64,000 nt of DNA from assembly GCF_047425865.1 (NCBI RefSeq), contig NZ_CP179735.1; one strand, written 5' to 3'. This stretch comes from Macrococcoides equi (GTDB lineage Bacteria > Bacillota > Bacilli > Staphylococcales > Staphylococcaceae). This document shows positions 44,200-54,160 of the stretch, piece after piece (position 1 is the first letter of the stretch; each line of letters opens with the position of its first letter). The notes under the pieces are model-generated. The model did no database searches. It had not been told where the DNA came from and saw only the letters and a program-made list of their open reading frames with translations. Made by a program: the position numbers and the translations under genes.

Positions 44200-45360
44200 T
44201 CATTCATATAATACATGTGTTTCTTTAATACGCTCTATAAACTCATCTAACTGTGCGTCTTCCACCGCCAACGAAACACGAATATAGTTATCACCTAAAC
44301 TACCGAACGGTATACCTGGCGTTACTAATATACTTTGTGATTTAAGTAAAAAATCAACATACTCCTCACTATTGAATTCTGCAGGTACTTTTACCCATAA
44401 AAAAATTCCACCTTGCATCGGTTCAAAAGGAATTTGCGCTTCAATAAGAGCAGCTGTAACTTTATCACGTCGTTTTCTAAACAATTCATTTTGTTCATCT
44501 AAAAATGACTCTCCTAACTCCAATGCTGCAACTGCACCATCTTGAACAGCCCCCCACATTCCTACTTGCGTATGATCCTGATAATAATTTAAATTCTCGA
44601 TGATTTCTGCATTACCTACTGCAAAACCCACACGCACACCTGACATATTAAATCCTTTTGACAGCGAGTATATTTCGACAGCGATATCTTTAGCGCCTTC
44701 AGATTGTAAGATACTCGGATTCTTTGCATCAAATCCAAAAGCAGCGTACGCAAAATCATGCACTATTTTTGTATTTGTATTTCTAAAACGTTCAATCGTT
44801 GCATCAAAAAATGCTTTAGTAGCGACTGCACCTGTGGGATTACTTGGATAGTTCAGATAAATTAATTTTGTATTCTCAAGTTCTTCTGAGTCTACTTGAT
44901 TAAAGTCAGGCAAGTAATTATTCTCCGGGAAAAGCTTTAACTCATAATGTTCTCCATGTGCCAGCTTCACACCTGCTAAATAATCTGTATAGCCTGGATT
45001 CGGTAATAATACACCATCACCTGGTTCAATCACACACGTCGGAAGATGAACTAATCCGCTCTTAGTACCATAAAGAATGCAAATCTCTTTATCCTGATCT
45101 AATTCAACATCATAAATATCCTTATAAAATTTCTTAATTGTTTTCTTCAATGTATCTTTCCCACGAAATACACCGTATTTATTATTTTGCGGATCTTGAA
45201 TCCCTTTAATCAAAGCATCTATTACACTCTCTGGAACAGGTTTATCCGGAATACCCACTGCCATATTAATCAGCGGCTTAGTACCTATCTCTAATTTCCT
45301 TCCCATCGTCTTTCCAAAGTAACTTTCAGGGATTGATGCTAAAACTTCTGTGTATGCCAT
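44200..45360 (-). CDS. PLP-dependent class I/II aminotransferase under SAM riboswitch control
   Basis: 386 residues, fold type I. The PLP lysine is in SLSKGFNMSGVRVGF (about 240), with NPGYTDY (about 130), the asparagine in YLNYPSNPTGA and Asp in VHDFAYAAFG, and the substrate-carboxylate arginine in NYIRVSL. It resembles LL-diaminopimelate-, aspartate- and methionine-type aminotransferases. The start at 45360 has AGGAGG upstream; the open frame beyond it runs into the riboswitch. Control by S-adenosylmethionine implies a job in methionine or sulphur metabolism, for example transamination of 2-oxo-4-methylthiobutanoate to methionine. That role is inferred from regulation, not from motifs. Confidence 0.88.
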   Translation of the reverse strand: MAYTEVLASIPESYFGKTMGRKLEIGTKPLINMAVGIPDKPVPESVIDALIKGIQDPQNNKYGVFRGKDTLKKTIKKFYKDIYDVELDQDKEICILYGTKSGLVHLPTCVIEPGDGVLLPNPGYTDYLAGVKLAHGEHYELKLFPENNYLPDFNQVDSEELENTKLIYLNYPSNPTGAVATKAFFDATIERFRNTNTKIVHDFAYAAFGFDAKNPSILQSEGAKDIAVEIYSLSKGFNMSGVRVGFAVGNAEIIENLNYYQDHTQVGMWGAVQDGAVAALELGESFLDEQNELFRKRRDKVTAALIEAQIPFEPMQGGIFLWVKVPAEFNSEEYVDFLLKSQSILVTPGIPFGSLGDNYIRVSLAVEDAQLDEFIERIKETHVLYE

Positions 45361-45393
45361 TATACTGCCTCCTATGGTTAATATCCGATGCAT

Positions 45394-45538
45394 AAAAAAA
45401 CACCATCGCTTAATAGCAATGGCGCTCATATGAGTCACTTATCTATCAAGCAGTTCGCTTGTTGGATTTAGCACAGTACTCTAAAGAGCCCGCTGCTGAG
45501 ACTTCACAGGGCCAATTCCCTCCGTCTCTCTGGATAAG
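45394..45538 (-). promoter_or_regulatory. SAM-I (S-box) riboswitch with terminator
   Basis: The leader begins CTTATCCAGAGAGACGGAGG and continues with the conserved GGCCCTGTGAAGTCTCAGCA-type core; its 3' strand GATAAG (45438-45443) pairs with the 5' CTTATC (45533-45538) to close stem P1. After it comes a terminator (45394-45425): CGCCATTGCT, a short loop, AGCGATGGTG and seven T. This is the classical transcription-terminating S-box, in which SAM binding stops transcription. It controls the aminotransferase gene, whose start is 34 bases further on. Confidence 0.95.
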
Positions 45539-45563
45539 ATATTTAATTTTTAATATGTTATTT

Positions 45564-45592
45564 ATAATAGTATTCCAATTCCGAATTGTCAA
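45564..45592 (-). promoter_or_regulatory. Promoter of the S-box aminotransferase gene
   Basis: Perfect TTGACA (45587-45592) and TATTAT (45564-45569) on the minus strand, 17 bases apart, placed about 20 bases before the riboswitch. Confidence 0.88.
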
Positions 45593-45607
45593 CCAATTCT
45601 GGACATT

Positions 45608-48600
45608 TTATCTGTTAATTACTTTCACTCTTTTTTTAGCTGTTCCGCTATTTCTTCTTCCAGTAAACCTACTTCTTATTCCCATCAATACTTCATATAC
45701 AACCGGTACAACAATCAGTGTAAGGAGTGTTGATGAAATTAATCCTCCGATTACAGTAACAGCTAGTGCTTTAGAGATTAATACTGATCCGTCGCCACCA
45801 AATAATAACGGCATCAATGCACCAACAGTTGCTAATGCAGTCATCAAAATTGGACGTACGCGCGTTGTCGCAGCCTCAAGAATTGCTGCACGTGTCGATA
45901 ATCCTTCAGCTTCTTTATTAATTACTCGGTCAATCAATACGATCGCATTGGTAACAACAATTCCGATGAGCATCAACATTCCTATCATCGAAGGAACAGA
46001 TAATGTTTCTTTGAAGGTTAATAATCCTAAAATAACACCAATCAACGTAAACGGTAATGAGAATAAAATTGCTAACGGTGCTAATCCACCTTTAAAGGTT
46101 AATACTAAGATTAAATATACGATACCAATCGCAGCAAGCATGGCTAATCCCAGTTGAGAGAAGCTTTCTCCAATGTCTTCACTTGTTCCGCCGACATGTA
46201 CGTTAACATTGCCAGGGTGTTTAATTTGGCTGACTTTGTCTGTCACTGCTTGTGTAGCTTTTCCAACATCCTTACCCTTAATATTTCCTTCAACAGTAGC
46301 AGAGATATTGCCATCCTCACGTTTTATCGTGTCAGAAGTTTTACCTTTTTCAATTTTTACAACATCGCTCAATTTCACCGTTTTGCCTAGTGGAGATTCA
46401 ATTTTCGTATTCGCTAATTTTGCTTTTGTCCAGTGTTCTTCTTTTTTCTTTGTTAAGATAACTTCTGTTGAATTACCTTTCTCTCCTACTTTCGTAACAA
46501 CTTTATCTTCACTACGCTGATTGAGCGTCATTGCAATTTGACCAGCTGTCAATCCTAATTCAGAGAGTTTGTTATGATCAACTTTTAAAGTATATGCATC
46601 GTAACTGTCAGATAGTGATGTATTCACATTCGTCAATGACTTCACACTTTCCAGTTCTTTTTGTAATTTTTCAACAGTTGGACGAATAGCATCGGTAGAT
46701 GGTCCATTGACAGTGACTGTCACCGCATTTGTTGCGCCACCTGTAGCAAAGTCCTGGTTCTTCCAATCACCTTCGTGATTCATTTTAGCAATTTTCGCTA
46801 ATACTTTATCTGCCTCATCTTCCCAATTAGGCGTATCCTTTTTGTATTCCACCATCATTGCCATATCATTTGAAGCAATTGGATTAAAGGGATTTTCTCC
46901 ACCGACCGAAAATTGCGTATTCACTACATTTTCATTTTTAGCGAGCATTTTCTGAACAGCTTCACCCTTTTTAACAACATCTTCTTCTTTTTCACCAGGT
47001 TTCGGTTTATACGTTAATGCTAATAACTTGTCCTCACCTGTAGAAATAAATGAGGTACCTAAAAATGGTGTTAAACACAAACTACCTACTAATAATAAAA
47101 TACTTAATGCTGCCACAATTACTTTATGTCTTAAAGACCAATCTAATATTTTACGATAGAATCCAGCAATCTTACCCACCTTTTCTTCATCATCATGGTG
47201 ACCTTTAATCCCGGTTTTGAAGAAAGTATGCGCAAGCATCGGTACGATAGTAATGGCTATTAATAGCGATGCTAGTAATGCAAATACTACCGTCCATGCG
47301 AATGGTCTGAAGATTTCACCGATTGACCCTGAGACCAAAGCCAGTGGTAAGAAAACAGCTATTGTAACCATGGTAGAACTCATAATTGGTACAAACATTT
47401 CTTTTGTAGCACTACTGATTAACTGATAACCTGTTAGCTTTTCATCTTTCATTGACATACGTCTGAATATGTTTTCAATAACAACGATTGAATCATCGAT
47501 AACACGTCCAATCGCTACGGTCATAGCACCTAACGTCATAATATTTAATGAGATTTCCATTTGTTTAAGAATTAACATAGCCATCACAATTGACATTGGA
47601 ATAGATACCACGGCAATTAATGTTGAACGGATATTTCTTAAAAATACCAAAATCATAATAACTGCAAAAATTGCACCGATAATCGCTTTTTCAGCCATCG
47701 TTTTCACAGAATCTTCAATTGGCTTAGCCTGATCCATCATAAGCACTGCTTCCATATCAGGATTATCTTTCTTAAATGCTTTTACTTTATCCTTCACTTC
47801 ATTTGCAAGCGTCACTGTATTCGCATCATCAGATTTAATAACTTGAATACTTAATGAATCCTTACCATTCGTCTTAGAAATCGATTCACGACTTTGTACT
47901 GTTTTGATATCTGCAACTTCTGATAACTTCACAGTTGGAATCTTAGCGTTCTTCATTGCTTCCATCATTGCTTTTTGAGCCGCTGGATCTTGTGGCATCT
48001 GTGCTGCTTGTCCTTGACTCTTAGCGTTATCTGTTACTGGAATCTTAAGTGCCTTTAGCGCTTCAACATTCGTAAATTGACCATTGACAATAATACTCTT
48101 TAAATCATTGCCAAAGGTATATAACCCAAGCGGTGCATCCATCGTAGCACCTTTAATGAATTGTAATACACTCTCTTCAGTTAACTTCTTATCTTTAAGT
48201 TTCTTATCATCAAACTGAAGTTCTACTTGTTCAACTTGCTGACCAGAGAAAGTAACATTGGTCACTCCTTCAATGCCTTCAATTTCGGGAACTAAATCCT
48301 TCTTAATCTTATGCGTTAAAGTCTTGATATCTGCTTTGTCACTGGAAATTGAGTAACTGATAACCGGGAACGTATACATAGACATCTGTGATATTTCTTT
48401 GTCCATTGCTCCTTCTGGCATCTCTATCTTATCAATTTGTTTTTCCAGTTCGTTTTGAGCTTCATCCATATCTGTTCCGAATTTATACTGGAGCGTCACT
48501 GCAGACGCATTTTCCAGCGACTGACTCGTCACTTTTTCTACACCAGATAAATTCTTTACTTTCTTTTCAATCGGGTCAGTAATCCCTTCTAATACATCTT

Positions 48601-48775
48601 CTGGTGTAGCTCCTGGATAAGGGGTAGTGATTGAAATTACCGGCGTAGACATACTCGGTAACATTTCCATCTTCATTTTCATCGCACTATAAATGCCTGA
48701 GGCTAATATAATTAAAGTCATCAGCCAAATTGCTAGTTTATTATGCAAAGAAAAATCAATTATTTTTTTTATCAA
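45608..48775 (-). CDS. RND-family efflux permease (AcrB/SwrC-like)
   Basis: About 1055 residues with the RND layout: one membrane segment, a large extracytoplasmic loop (about 35-335), six segments, a second loop (about 560-855) and the final segments. The proton-relay aspartates are in GRVIDDSIVVIENI (about 400). The first loop carries an Ala/Gln/Met-rich insert (KSQGQAAQMPQDPAAQKAMM, about 235-254). The TTG at 48775 has GGAGG seven bases upstream; an ATG 18 bases earlier overlaps that site. In Gram-positives such pumps export lipopeptides, fatty acids or drugs; no membrane-fusion partner gene is next to it. Confidence 0.88.
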   Translation of the reverse strand: MIKKIIDFSLHNKLAIWLMTLIILASGIYSAMKMKMEMLPSMSTPVISITTPYPGATPEDVLEGITDPIEKKVKNLSGVEKVTSQSLENASAVTLQYKFGTDMDEAQNELEKQIDKIEMPEGAMDKEISQMSMYTFPVISYSISSDKADIKTLTHKIKKDLVPEIEGIEGVTNVTFSGQQVEQVELQFDDKKLKDKKLTEESVLQFIKGATMDAPLGLYTFGNDLKSIIVNGQFTNVEALKALKIPVTDNAKSQGQAAQMPQDPAAQKAMMEAMKNAKIPTVKLSEVADIKTVQSRESISKTNGKDSLSIQVIKSDDANTVTLANEVKDKVKAFKKDNPDMEAVLMMDQAKPIEDSVKTMAEKAIIGAIFAVIMILVFLRNIRSTLIAVVSIPMSIVMAMLILKQMEISLNIMTLGAMTVAIGRVIDDSIVVIENIFRRMSMKDEKLTGYQLISSATKEMFVPIMSSTMVTIAVFLPLALVSGSIGEIFRPFAWTVVFALLASLLIAITIVPMLAHTFFKTGIKGHHDDEEKVGKIAGFYRKILDWSLRHKVIVAALSILLLVGSLCLTPFLGTSFISTGEDKLLALTYKPKPGEKEEDVVKKGEAVQKMLAKNENVVNTQFSVGGENPFNPIASNDMAMMVEYKKDTPNWEDEADKVLAKIAKMNHEGDWKNQDFATGGATNAVTVTVNGPSTDAIRPTVEKLQKELESVKSLTNVNTSLSDSYDAYTLKVDHNKLSELGLTAGQIAMTLNQRSEDKVVTKVGEKGNSTEVILTKKKEEHWTKAKLANTKIESPLGKTVKLSDVVKIEKGKTSDTIKREDGNISATVEGNIKGKDVGKATQAVTDKVSQIKHPGNVNVHVGGTSEDIGESFSQLGLAMLAAIGIVYLILVLTFKGGLAPLAILFSLPFTLIGVILGLLTFKETLSVPSMIGMLMLIGIVVTNAIVLIDRVINKEAEGLSTRAAILEAATTRVRPILMTALATVGALMPLLFGGDGSVLISKALAVTVIGGLISSTLLTLIVVPVVYEVLMGIRSRFTGRRNSGTAKKRVKVINR

Positions 48776-48880
48776 GACTTTTCCTCCATTCAATTTTTTC
48801 TCACTATTCTCCGGTAATTTTACATGAAGCTAATAAATAAAGCACCTAAAATACTCCAAATTGTTTAAATCTTTATATAT

Positions 48881-49735
48881 TTAATGATTATTATATATTT
48901 GATAAATCACTTGTGTGCCTGTCGTATTTTTTAGTTCTTCTGATAAAGATTCATATATCTCATATGCTAAAGAAAGTCCTGGTAACTCGATATTCATTTT
49001 TTGTGACTCATCTAAAGCTATCTTCATGTCCTTTAAGAAATGATGAGTATAGAATCCCGGCTGATAATCATCAGTGAGCATACGCGGCGCTAGATTAGAT
49101 AACGACCAGCTACCTGCAGCACCCTTTGTAATTGTTGCGAGCACACGCTCTACATCAAGCCCAGCAGACTGTGCATAATACAGGCTCTCAGCAACACCTA
49201 TCATATTTGAAGCGATAGCAATTTGATTCGCCATCTTAGTATGTTGACCGCTTCCGGCATCTCCAAAATAAGCGATTGATGTACCCATGCGTTCAAATAA
49301 TGGTTTCACTTGGTTAAATACTTCTTCCCTTCCTCCAACCATAATAGAAAGCATTGCATTTTGAGCACCAATATCTCCTCCACTAACCGGGGCATCCAGT
49401 ACATGAATATCCTTCACATGTCCTGCTTCAAATAATTTAACAGCAAGATCTGGACTACTTGTTGTACAATCGACTAATATTTGGCCTGGTCTACCGTTCG
49501 TTATTAATCCTGTTGCACCAAGATAGACATTTTCAACATCCTGCGGGTAGCCAAGCATCGTAAAAATGATATCCGCTTTCTCTACAACTTCCTGTGGCGA
49601 ATTGCACCAGATTGCACCATTAGCTAATAAACTTTGAGCTTTCTCCTTTGTTCGATTATAGATAAATAATCGTTCTCCTAAATGTCGTGCCATGCTTTGT
49701 CCCATTACACCTGTACCAATAAATCCTATTTTCAT
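48881..49735 (-). CDS. Beta-hydroxyacid dehydrogenase (3-hydroxyisobutyrate dehydrogenase-like)
   Basis: 284 residues. Rossmann motif GFIGTGVMGQSMARHL at the start, substrate-binding DAPVSGGDIGAQ (about 115-126) and catalytic lysine in GQHTKMANQI (about 167). The family reduces or oxidises small beta-hydroxy acids such as 3-hydroxyisobutyrate, tartronate semialdehyde or glyoxylate; the residues after the first strand do not settle NAD against NADP preference for me. Single gene, divergent from a small membrane-protein gene. Confidence 0.85.
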   Translation of the reverse strand: MKIGFIGTGVMGQSMARHLGERLFIYNRTKEKAQSLLANGAIWCNSPQEVVEKADIIFTMLGYPQDVENVYLGATGLITNGRPGQILVDCTTSSPDLAVKLFEAGHVKDIHVLDAPVSGGDIGAQNAMLSIMVGGREEVFNQVKPLFERMGTSIAYFGDAGSGQHTKMANQIAIASNMIGVAESLYYAQSAGLDVERVLATITKGAAGSWSLSNLAPRMLTDDYQPGFYTHHFLKDMKIALDESQKMNIELPGLSLAYEIYESLSEELKNTTGTQVIYQIYNNH

Positions 49736-49810
49736 CTTGTCACCTCATCAAATTTTTATACTGTTATACTTAAATTTATATTACAATTAAGAAAGATTGG
49801 GAGGGGTTTT

Positions 49811-50122
49811 ATGCAGAAAGTAATGATGACGTTATTAATTATCATGCATATCGTATTTTTGTTGAGTTACTTTATACATAGTGGCATCATTTTTTTAACC
49901 ATTTATTTCTGGTTAATATTTTGTATCGTTACTTTCCTGATGGGCGTTCACTTTCACTTTTCAAATGATCCAGTACTCGCCAAAAACTTGTCATACCGAC
50001 TGCTCGCCATCTTCTTAACTTCGTTCAGTGTATTTAATTTTCTGTTTATATTATACGTTACTTTCGTGAATCCTTTTTTATATATGAATACAAAACAATC
50101 GATTTTTAGTATATTCAACTAA
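49811..50122 (+). CDS. Small membrane protein
   Basis: 103 residues with three hydrophobic segments (about 4-23, 25-45 and 63-88). The ATG at 49811 has GGGAGGGG five bases upstream. The frame is open from 49682, but that part is antisense to the dehydrogenase gene. No family recognised. Confidence 0.65.
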   Translation: MQKVMMTLLIIMHIVFLLSYFIHSGIIFLTIYFWLIFCIVTFLMGVHFHFSNDPVLAKNLSYRLLAIFLTSFSVFNFLFILYVTFVNPFLYMNTKQSIFSIFN

Positions 50123-50155
50123 AGGGACTGCAACACTTTCGTGTTCAGTCCCTTT
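50121..50155. terminator. Bidirectional terminator
   Basis: AAAGGGACTG, one unpaired base, AACAC, a TTTC loop, GTGTT and AGTCCCTTT. It closes the membrane-protein gene and proC, which converge. Confidence 0.88.
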
Positions 50156-50157
50156 AC

Positions 50158-50943
50158 TTATTGTTTATTAAATTTATTTATTGCATCCATTGCTTTAGAA
50201 ATGGCATCTCTAAATCCTTTTTCCTCAAGCATTTTCACACCCTGTATGGTTGAGCCCCCTGGTGTTGTCACCATGTCTTTTAGAACGCCAGGATGTTGTT
50301 TTGTCTGTCTGACCATCGTACCTGCTCCGATAAGCATTTCACTCACCATTTGATATGCAAGCTCACGATTTAAACCTTCACTCACTGCATTATCAGCCAT
50401 CGCTTCAATCAGCATAAAGATAAATGCCGGACTTGAACCAGTCACAGCAGGCATTAAATGCATCAATGATTCATCAATCCAGTGTGTGTAACCTAATCGT
50501 TTAAAAATATCTTCTATTTGCTTCGCTTCTTTTTTCTCCACAAATTCATTTCTACTCATCGCTAATACACCTGCATTAACACCTACTGGCGTATTAGGCA
50601 TTAAACGAATAATCTTCGGATGTTCATCAAACTCGTCATCAATCGCTTGTATTGATAAGCCACCTACTATCGAGATGATAATATGATGATCACATAAATG
50701 TTTAGCGAGTTTCGCACTTACTTCATGATAATTATTAGGCGTCACCCCTATAACGATTGCATCATACTGCGTAATTTCATTCATTTTTATAAGAGGTGTA
50801 ATGTTGTGTTTTGCTATAAAGTTTTGTAGCTTATCTTTGTTGCGCATCCAGATTCCTAAATCTTCTTTAGTAAGACCACTTCGATTAAATCCTTTTACCA
50901 TTTCCTTAACCATCTTGCCGCCACCGATAAACGCTATTTTCAT
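50158..50943 (-). CDS. proC: Pyrroline-5-carboxylate reductase
   Basis: Last step of proline synthesis. 261 residues, with the N-terminal dinucleotide motif FIGGGKMVKEM and the C-terminal signature VTTPGGSTIQGVKMLEEKGF. The VTGSSPAFIFMLIEAMADNA segment (about 160-180) forms the dimer active site. It lies 32 bases after femX in the same direction. Confidence 0.92.
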   Translation of the reverse strand: MKIAFIGGGKMVKEMVKGFNRSGLTKEDLGIWMRNKDKLQNFIAKHNITPLIKMNEITQYDAIVIGVTPNNYHEVSAKLAKHLCDHHIIISIVGGLSIQAIDDEFDEHPKIIRLMPNTPVGVNAGVLAMSRNEFVEKKEAKQIEDIFKRLGYTHWIDESLMHLMPAVTGSSPAFIFMLIEAMADNAVSEGLNRELAYQMVSEMLIGAGTMVRQTKQHPGVLKDMVTTPGGSTIQGVKMLEEKGFRDAISKAMDAINKFNKQ

Positions 50944-50975
50944 TTGATGTCACCTCATATTTTGATGTTAGAACG

Positions 50976-52226
50976 TTATTTCTTCTTGATTTTCATCTTC
51001 TTTTTCAGATCCGTTACTTTCGGTTTAACTACTTCTATAAGTTGATATACTGGTTTGTTTAATACATAATCAAATTCGCCGACTTTTTCACTTAAACGCG
51101 TACCCCAAACTTTCTTAAATTGCCATAGTCCAAAGTACTCGGAATCTTGATCCGGTGCGTTATTCGTTCCACCAAAATCATAGCTTTTAGCCCCTACAGA
51201 ACGGGCATATTGCATCATGCTAAACTGCATATTATGGTTAGGTAGATAATCTCTATACTCATTACTTGAAGCACCATATAAATAATAAGCTTTGTTCCCG
51301 GCAAATGTAAGTAGTGCTCCTGACAAGACTTTGCCTTCTGGATGTGTCTTTTCAAGTTCCTGCAGTTCAGCAATTTGGTTTTTAAGCTTTTTCTCTTTTA
51401 CATTTAAATCATTTAATTGATTTTGTACTTTTTTCTGGTCTTTCTTTTGTAATAATTTTTCTTTATCCTGGTTTACTTTTTCTAATTCCTGCTTTAAATT
51501 ATTAATTACTTTTCCTGGAATCAGTTTTACTAAAAATACTTCAGCATCACCATTTGGATGTAACGCATCGTAAATATTCTCAAAATAAGACACATCTCGT
51601 GTTAAAAAACCATCTCGTTCGCCTGTAATCTTCATTAAATCAGCAAACGTCTGTAAATCTTTGCGATCACCTTTAATACATTTCGTCCCCATCTTCAAAC
51701 TACGTTTCACTTTTGAGCGATTATTACGTTCAAATGATTTAAGTAACGATTCATCATCTACACTAATATCTGTAATCATCGTCATTCGAGGTTGAATATA
51801 GTCAGTGCTTAAACCTTCACCAAATCCTCTATGCACAAATCCAAGTCCTTCGAGATGACTAACCATATCACCCATGTTTTCCACTTCAACATCAGGATCT
51901 ATTTTAATGACGTATGCCTTCTCTTCTTTTGCGATTGAAATCGCAGTGTTAATAAGCAGTTCAACTGCTTCCTTATCTGCATAATCTACAACGAAACCTC
52001 TTGAAATATAGCACATAGAAAAGGGCATCTTTGGTACCTTTTTAAATAAAAGCTGTCCAACACCCACGACTTTCCCGTTTCTTGCAACTGCTACTCGACG
52101 ACTATACCAACCAGTCAATGATTTTGATGCAGCCCAATCTGTCAACTGCAACAAATCTCCATTCACATGTTGCTTTACAAACATATCATGCATTTCGTTA
52201 CTTATATTTATTTTAGAAATTGTCAT
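50976..52226 (-). CDS. femX: FemX (FmhB), lipid II:glycine glycyltransferase
   Basis: Adds the first glycine to lysine of lipid II, starting the interpeptide bridge typical of staphylococci and their relatives; essential in S. aureus. 416 residues. Two GNAT-like halves are separated by a charged coiled-coil arm (about 240-300). Stretches such as NGDLLQLTDWA, KIDPDVEVENMGD, FERNNRSKVKRSL, GERDGFLTRDVSYFENIYDA and the YLYGASSNEYRDYLPNH block agree with S. aureus FmhB as I remember it, more than with FemA or FemB. The ATG at 52226 has GAAAGGA upstream. Followed by proC. Confidence 0.92.
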   Translation of the reverse strand: MTISKINISNEMHDMFVKQHVNGDLLQLTDWAASKSLTGWYSRRVAVARNGKVVGVGQLLFKKVPKMPFSMCYISRGFVVDYADKEAVELLINTAISIAKEEKAYVIKIDPDVEVENMGDMVSHLEGLGFVHRGFGEGLSTDYIQPRMTMITDISVDDESLLKSFERNNRSKVKRSLKMGTKCIKGDRKDLQTFADLMKITGERDGFLTRDVSYFENIYDALHPNGDAEVFLVKLIPGKVINNLKQELEKVNQDKEKLLQKKDQKKVQNQLNDLNVKEKKLKNQIAELQELEKTHPEGKVLSGALLTFAGNKAYYLYGASSNEYRDYLPNHNMQFSMMQYARSVGAKSYDFGGTNNAPDQDSEYFGLWQFKKVWGTRLSEKVGEFDYVLNKPVYQLIEVVKPKVTDLKKKMKIKKK

Positions 52227-52344
52227 TTTAAAAATCCTTTCATACTTCACTTAACAATTTTTATTATTTTATTGTTATAATTAAAATAATGTTTTATTTT
52301 ACCCACTATTTTAATTATAATCCACTAAAAAGAGGTTCATTCAC

Positions 52345-52602
52345 ATGTTTAAAAATATTTTATTAATCATTTTAGCCATCATTAATACATATTTTATCTT
52401 TAGTTTATCAACGAACAATACCATTAATTTGTTAAGTTTACACATCATAGCAGCTGGATTAACATTTATCATCACAGTGCTATTTTTAATCACTCGCACT
52501 CAAAAAATAACACAACTATTAAGTACGATTACCTTATGCATTACTGTTTATCACATCTACTTGATTGTGATGGTTATCTATACTTACGTGTATGTTAAAT
52601 AA
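52345..52602 (+). CDS. Small membrane protein
   Basis: 85 residues with three hydrophobic segments (about 3-20, 30-50 and 57-80) and almost no soluble part. AAGAGG lies about nine bases before the ATG. Its end overlaps the end of the converging glyoxalase-like gene by eight bases. No family recognised. Confidence 0.55.
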   Translation: MFKNILLIILAIINTYFIFSLSTNNTINLLSLHIIAAGLTFIITVLFLITRTQKITQLLSTITLCITVYHIYLIVMVIYTYVYVK

Positions 52603-53344
52603 AAGCATAAATCGCTTCGTTCACAAGATGCTCGCCAACCATAGCAGCATCTTGTGTTTTGATTTCTAATCTTCTTATTTTATTTATATTACCCGGAATA
52701 ATTTTTATATTCGGGAATCCGTCTTTTTTTAGTAGGAAATACGTGTTTATCACGCCACCCATTACTTCATAGCCCAACCACTCTACAAAGATCTCTGCCA
52801 AACTATCAAAATCATACGTCTCAATCACAATCGTATCTATTGATAACTCCTGCTGCATATCGCTACGTAGCGCATTGAATCTCTCTTCATCACCTTCATC
52901 CCACTGTATAAAGAAAGGCAACTCAAAATCTCTATCTTCATCGATATATAGCAGCTGCCACTGGATTAACTCTCCATCAGGGGTTATGCGCTCCATCTTA
53001 AGTGGTCCCAATGTCGTTAAGCCCAAATGCTTAAAATGTGCATTTAGTGCATTGATATCATCCGTTCTGAAACATAATCGTTTAAAACCTTCAGTATAAT
53101 GCGTACGTCCTAAACTACTGGCAAAACTTAATCTTTCATCTTTATCTTTCATTGCTGTTTCGACTAACGCTTTGTCAAAGATATCAATAAATTCAATATA
53201 AGATAAATCGATTCTGCTTAAACGATTCATCGTACCTAGCGATAAATGTTTACCACCGGGTATAATCTTCAGCTTATTTCCCGGAAAATGAAAGTCTTCT
53301 ACACCTTTCACATAGTGAATGATATGGTCAAATTTTATATTCAT
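52595..53344 (-). CDS. VOC/glyoxalase-like domain protein
   Basis: 249 residues. It begins FDHIIHYVKGVEDF, followed by a GGKHLSLGTMNRL turn and a GFKRLCFRTDDINALNAHF second module, the pattern of the Glyoxalase_3-like family. Members bind a metal and act on small carbonyl or aromatic compounds, but many have no known substrate. Single gene. The His8 or His9 and later Glu positions could be metal ligands. Confidence 0.8.
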   Translation of the reverse strand: MNIKFDHIIHYVKGVEDFHFPGNKLKIIPGGKHLSLGTMNRLSRIDLSYIEFIDIFDKALVETAMKDKDERLSFASSLGRTHYTEGFKRLCFRTDDINALNAHFKHLGLTTLGPLKMERITPDGELIQWQLLYIDEDRDFELPFFIQWDEGDEERFNALRSDMQQELSIDTIVIETYDFDSLAEIFVEWLGYEVMGGVINTYFLLKKDGFPNIKIIPGNINKIRRLEIKTQDAAMVGEHLVNEAIYAFI

Positions 53345-53435
53345 AATTACCTCTTCTTATTTTTGATACTTATTTATATTTATTATACAATACAACTTAA
53401 TTTAAACAGTAAATTGTACTTATCTATCAAAAGAT

Positions 53436-53463
53436 AAAACCTGAGAAAAATTTCTCAGGTTTT
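53436..53463. terminator. Terminator after lutC
   Basis: AAAACCTGAGAAA and TTTCTCAGGTTTT arms, 13 bases each. It lies five bases beyond the lutC stop and can work in both directions. Confidence 0.9.
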
Positions 53464-53467
53464 AAGG

Positions 53468-54160
53468 TTATTTATCATCAATTACAATATACGTTGCTTT
53501 AATTGGTCCATGTACACCTACTACAAGTTTCATTTCAATATCCGCTGAATTTGATGGCCCTGTAATTAAGTTGATACATGTCGGGAAGTCTGTTGATGCC
53601 TTCATCATTTTATTCATTTCTTGTGCCGCTTGCGTAAAGCGCGGAACAATTGTTGATTTCGGAACGATTGCAATATATGTTGCTGGAAGTAAACTCACAC
53701 TGCGACCAATACCTTTGTCCGCATAAAGAACAACAGTACCACTTTCTGCAAGTGTTTGTTCACTAATCGTTATCCCTACATTGGCACGTTCTGCCACATG
53801 TAAATTCTCAGCACCCTTCTTTTCATCCCAGATGAAAGCATCGTGCTGTGTTAAATCAATACCTAAATCATGATAACGTGAATCATTTGTAGCAATGACC
53901 TCACCATTTCCGTATTTTGCAATCACGTCAGTTAATGTTTTATTAACCTCTTTACTATTCGTCACAACTAAATCGGTATGGATAAATTCACATTGCTGTT
54001 TTAATATATCTAGCAGTTCATCTTGAGAGAGTCCTGTTAATGTTTTATCCTGTGGTCGATATTGCCACTCAGGTATATCAACTTGAGTCGGCATCGCACG
54101 CTTTAAATTTTTAGAGATGTTACTTAAAAATGAATCTTTATTTTGAATTGTACCCTTCAT
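53468..54160 (-). CDS. lutC: Lactate utilisation protein C
   Basis: Third component of the LutABC iron-sulphur complex that oxidises L-lactate to pyruvate. 230 residues of the LUD domain, with ANVGITISEQTLAESGTVVL (about 134-153) and the C-terminal GPSNSADIEMKLVVGVHGP. No cysteine cluster, as normal for LutC. Its ATG shares a base with the lutB stop. Last gene of the operon. Confidence 0.95.
   Translation of the reverse strand: MKGTIQNKDSFLSNISKNLKRAMPTQVDIPEWQYRPQDKTLTGLSQDELLDILKQQCEFIHTDLVVTNSKEVNKTLTDVIAKYGNGEVIATNDSRYHDLGIDLTQHDAFIWDEKKGAENLHVAERANVGITISEQTLAESGTVVLYADKGIGRSVSLLPATYIAIVPKSTIVPRFTQAAQEMNKMMKASTDFPTCINLITGPSNSADIEMKLVVGVHGPIKATYIVIDDK

Noticed and set aside
45608..46157. 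Long plus-strand open frame of over 200 codons
   Set aside because: It is antisense to the RND pump, partly overlaps the riboswitch region, and its low-complexity Thr/Asn/Ile/Val product matches no protein pattern.
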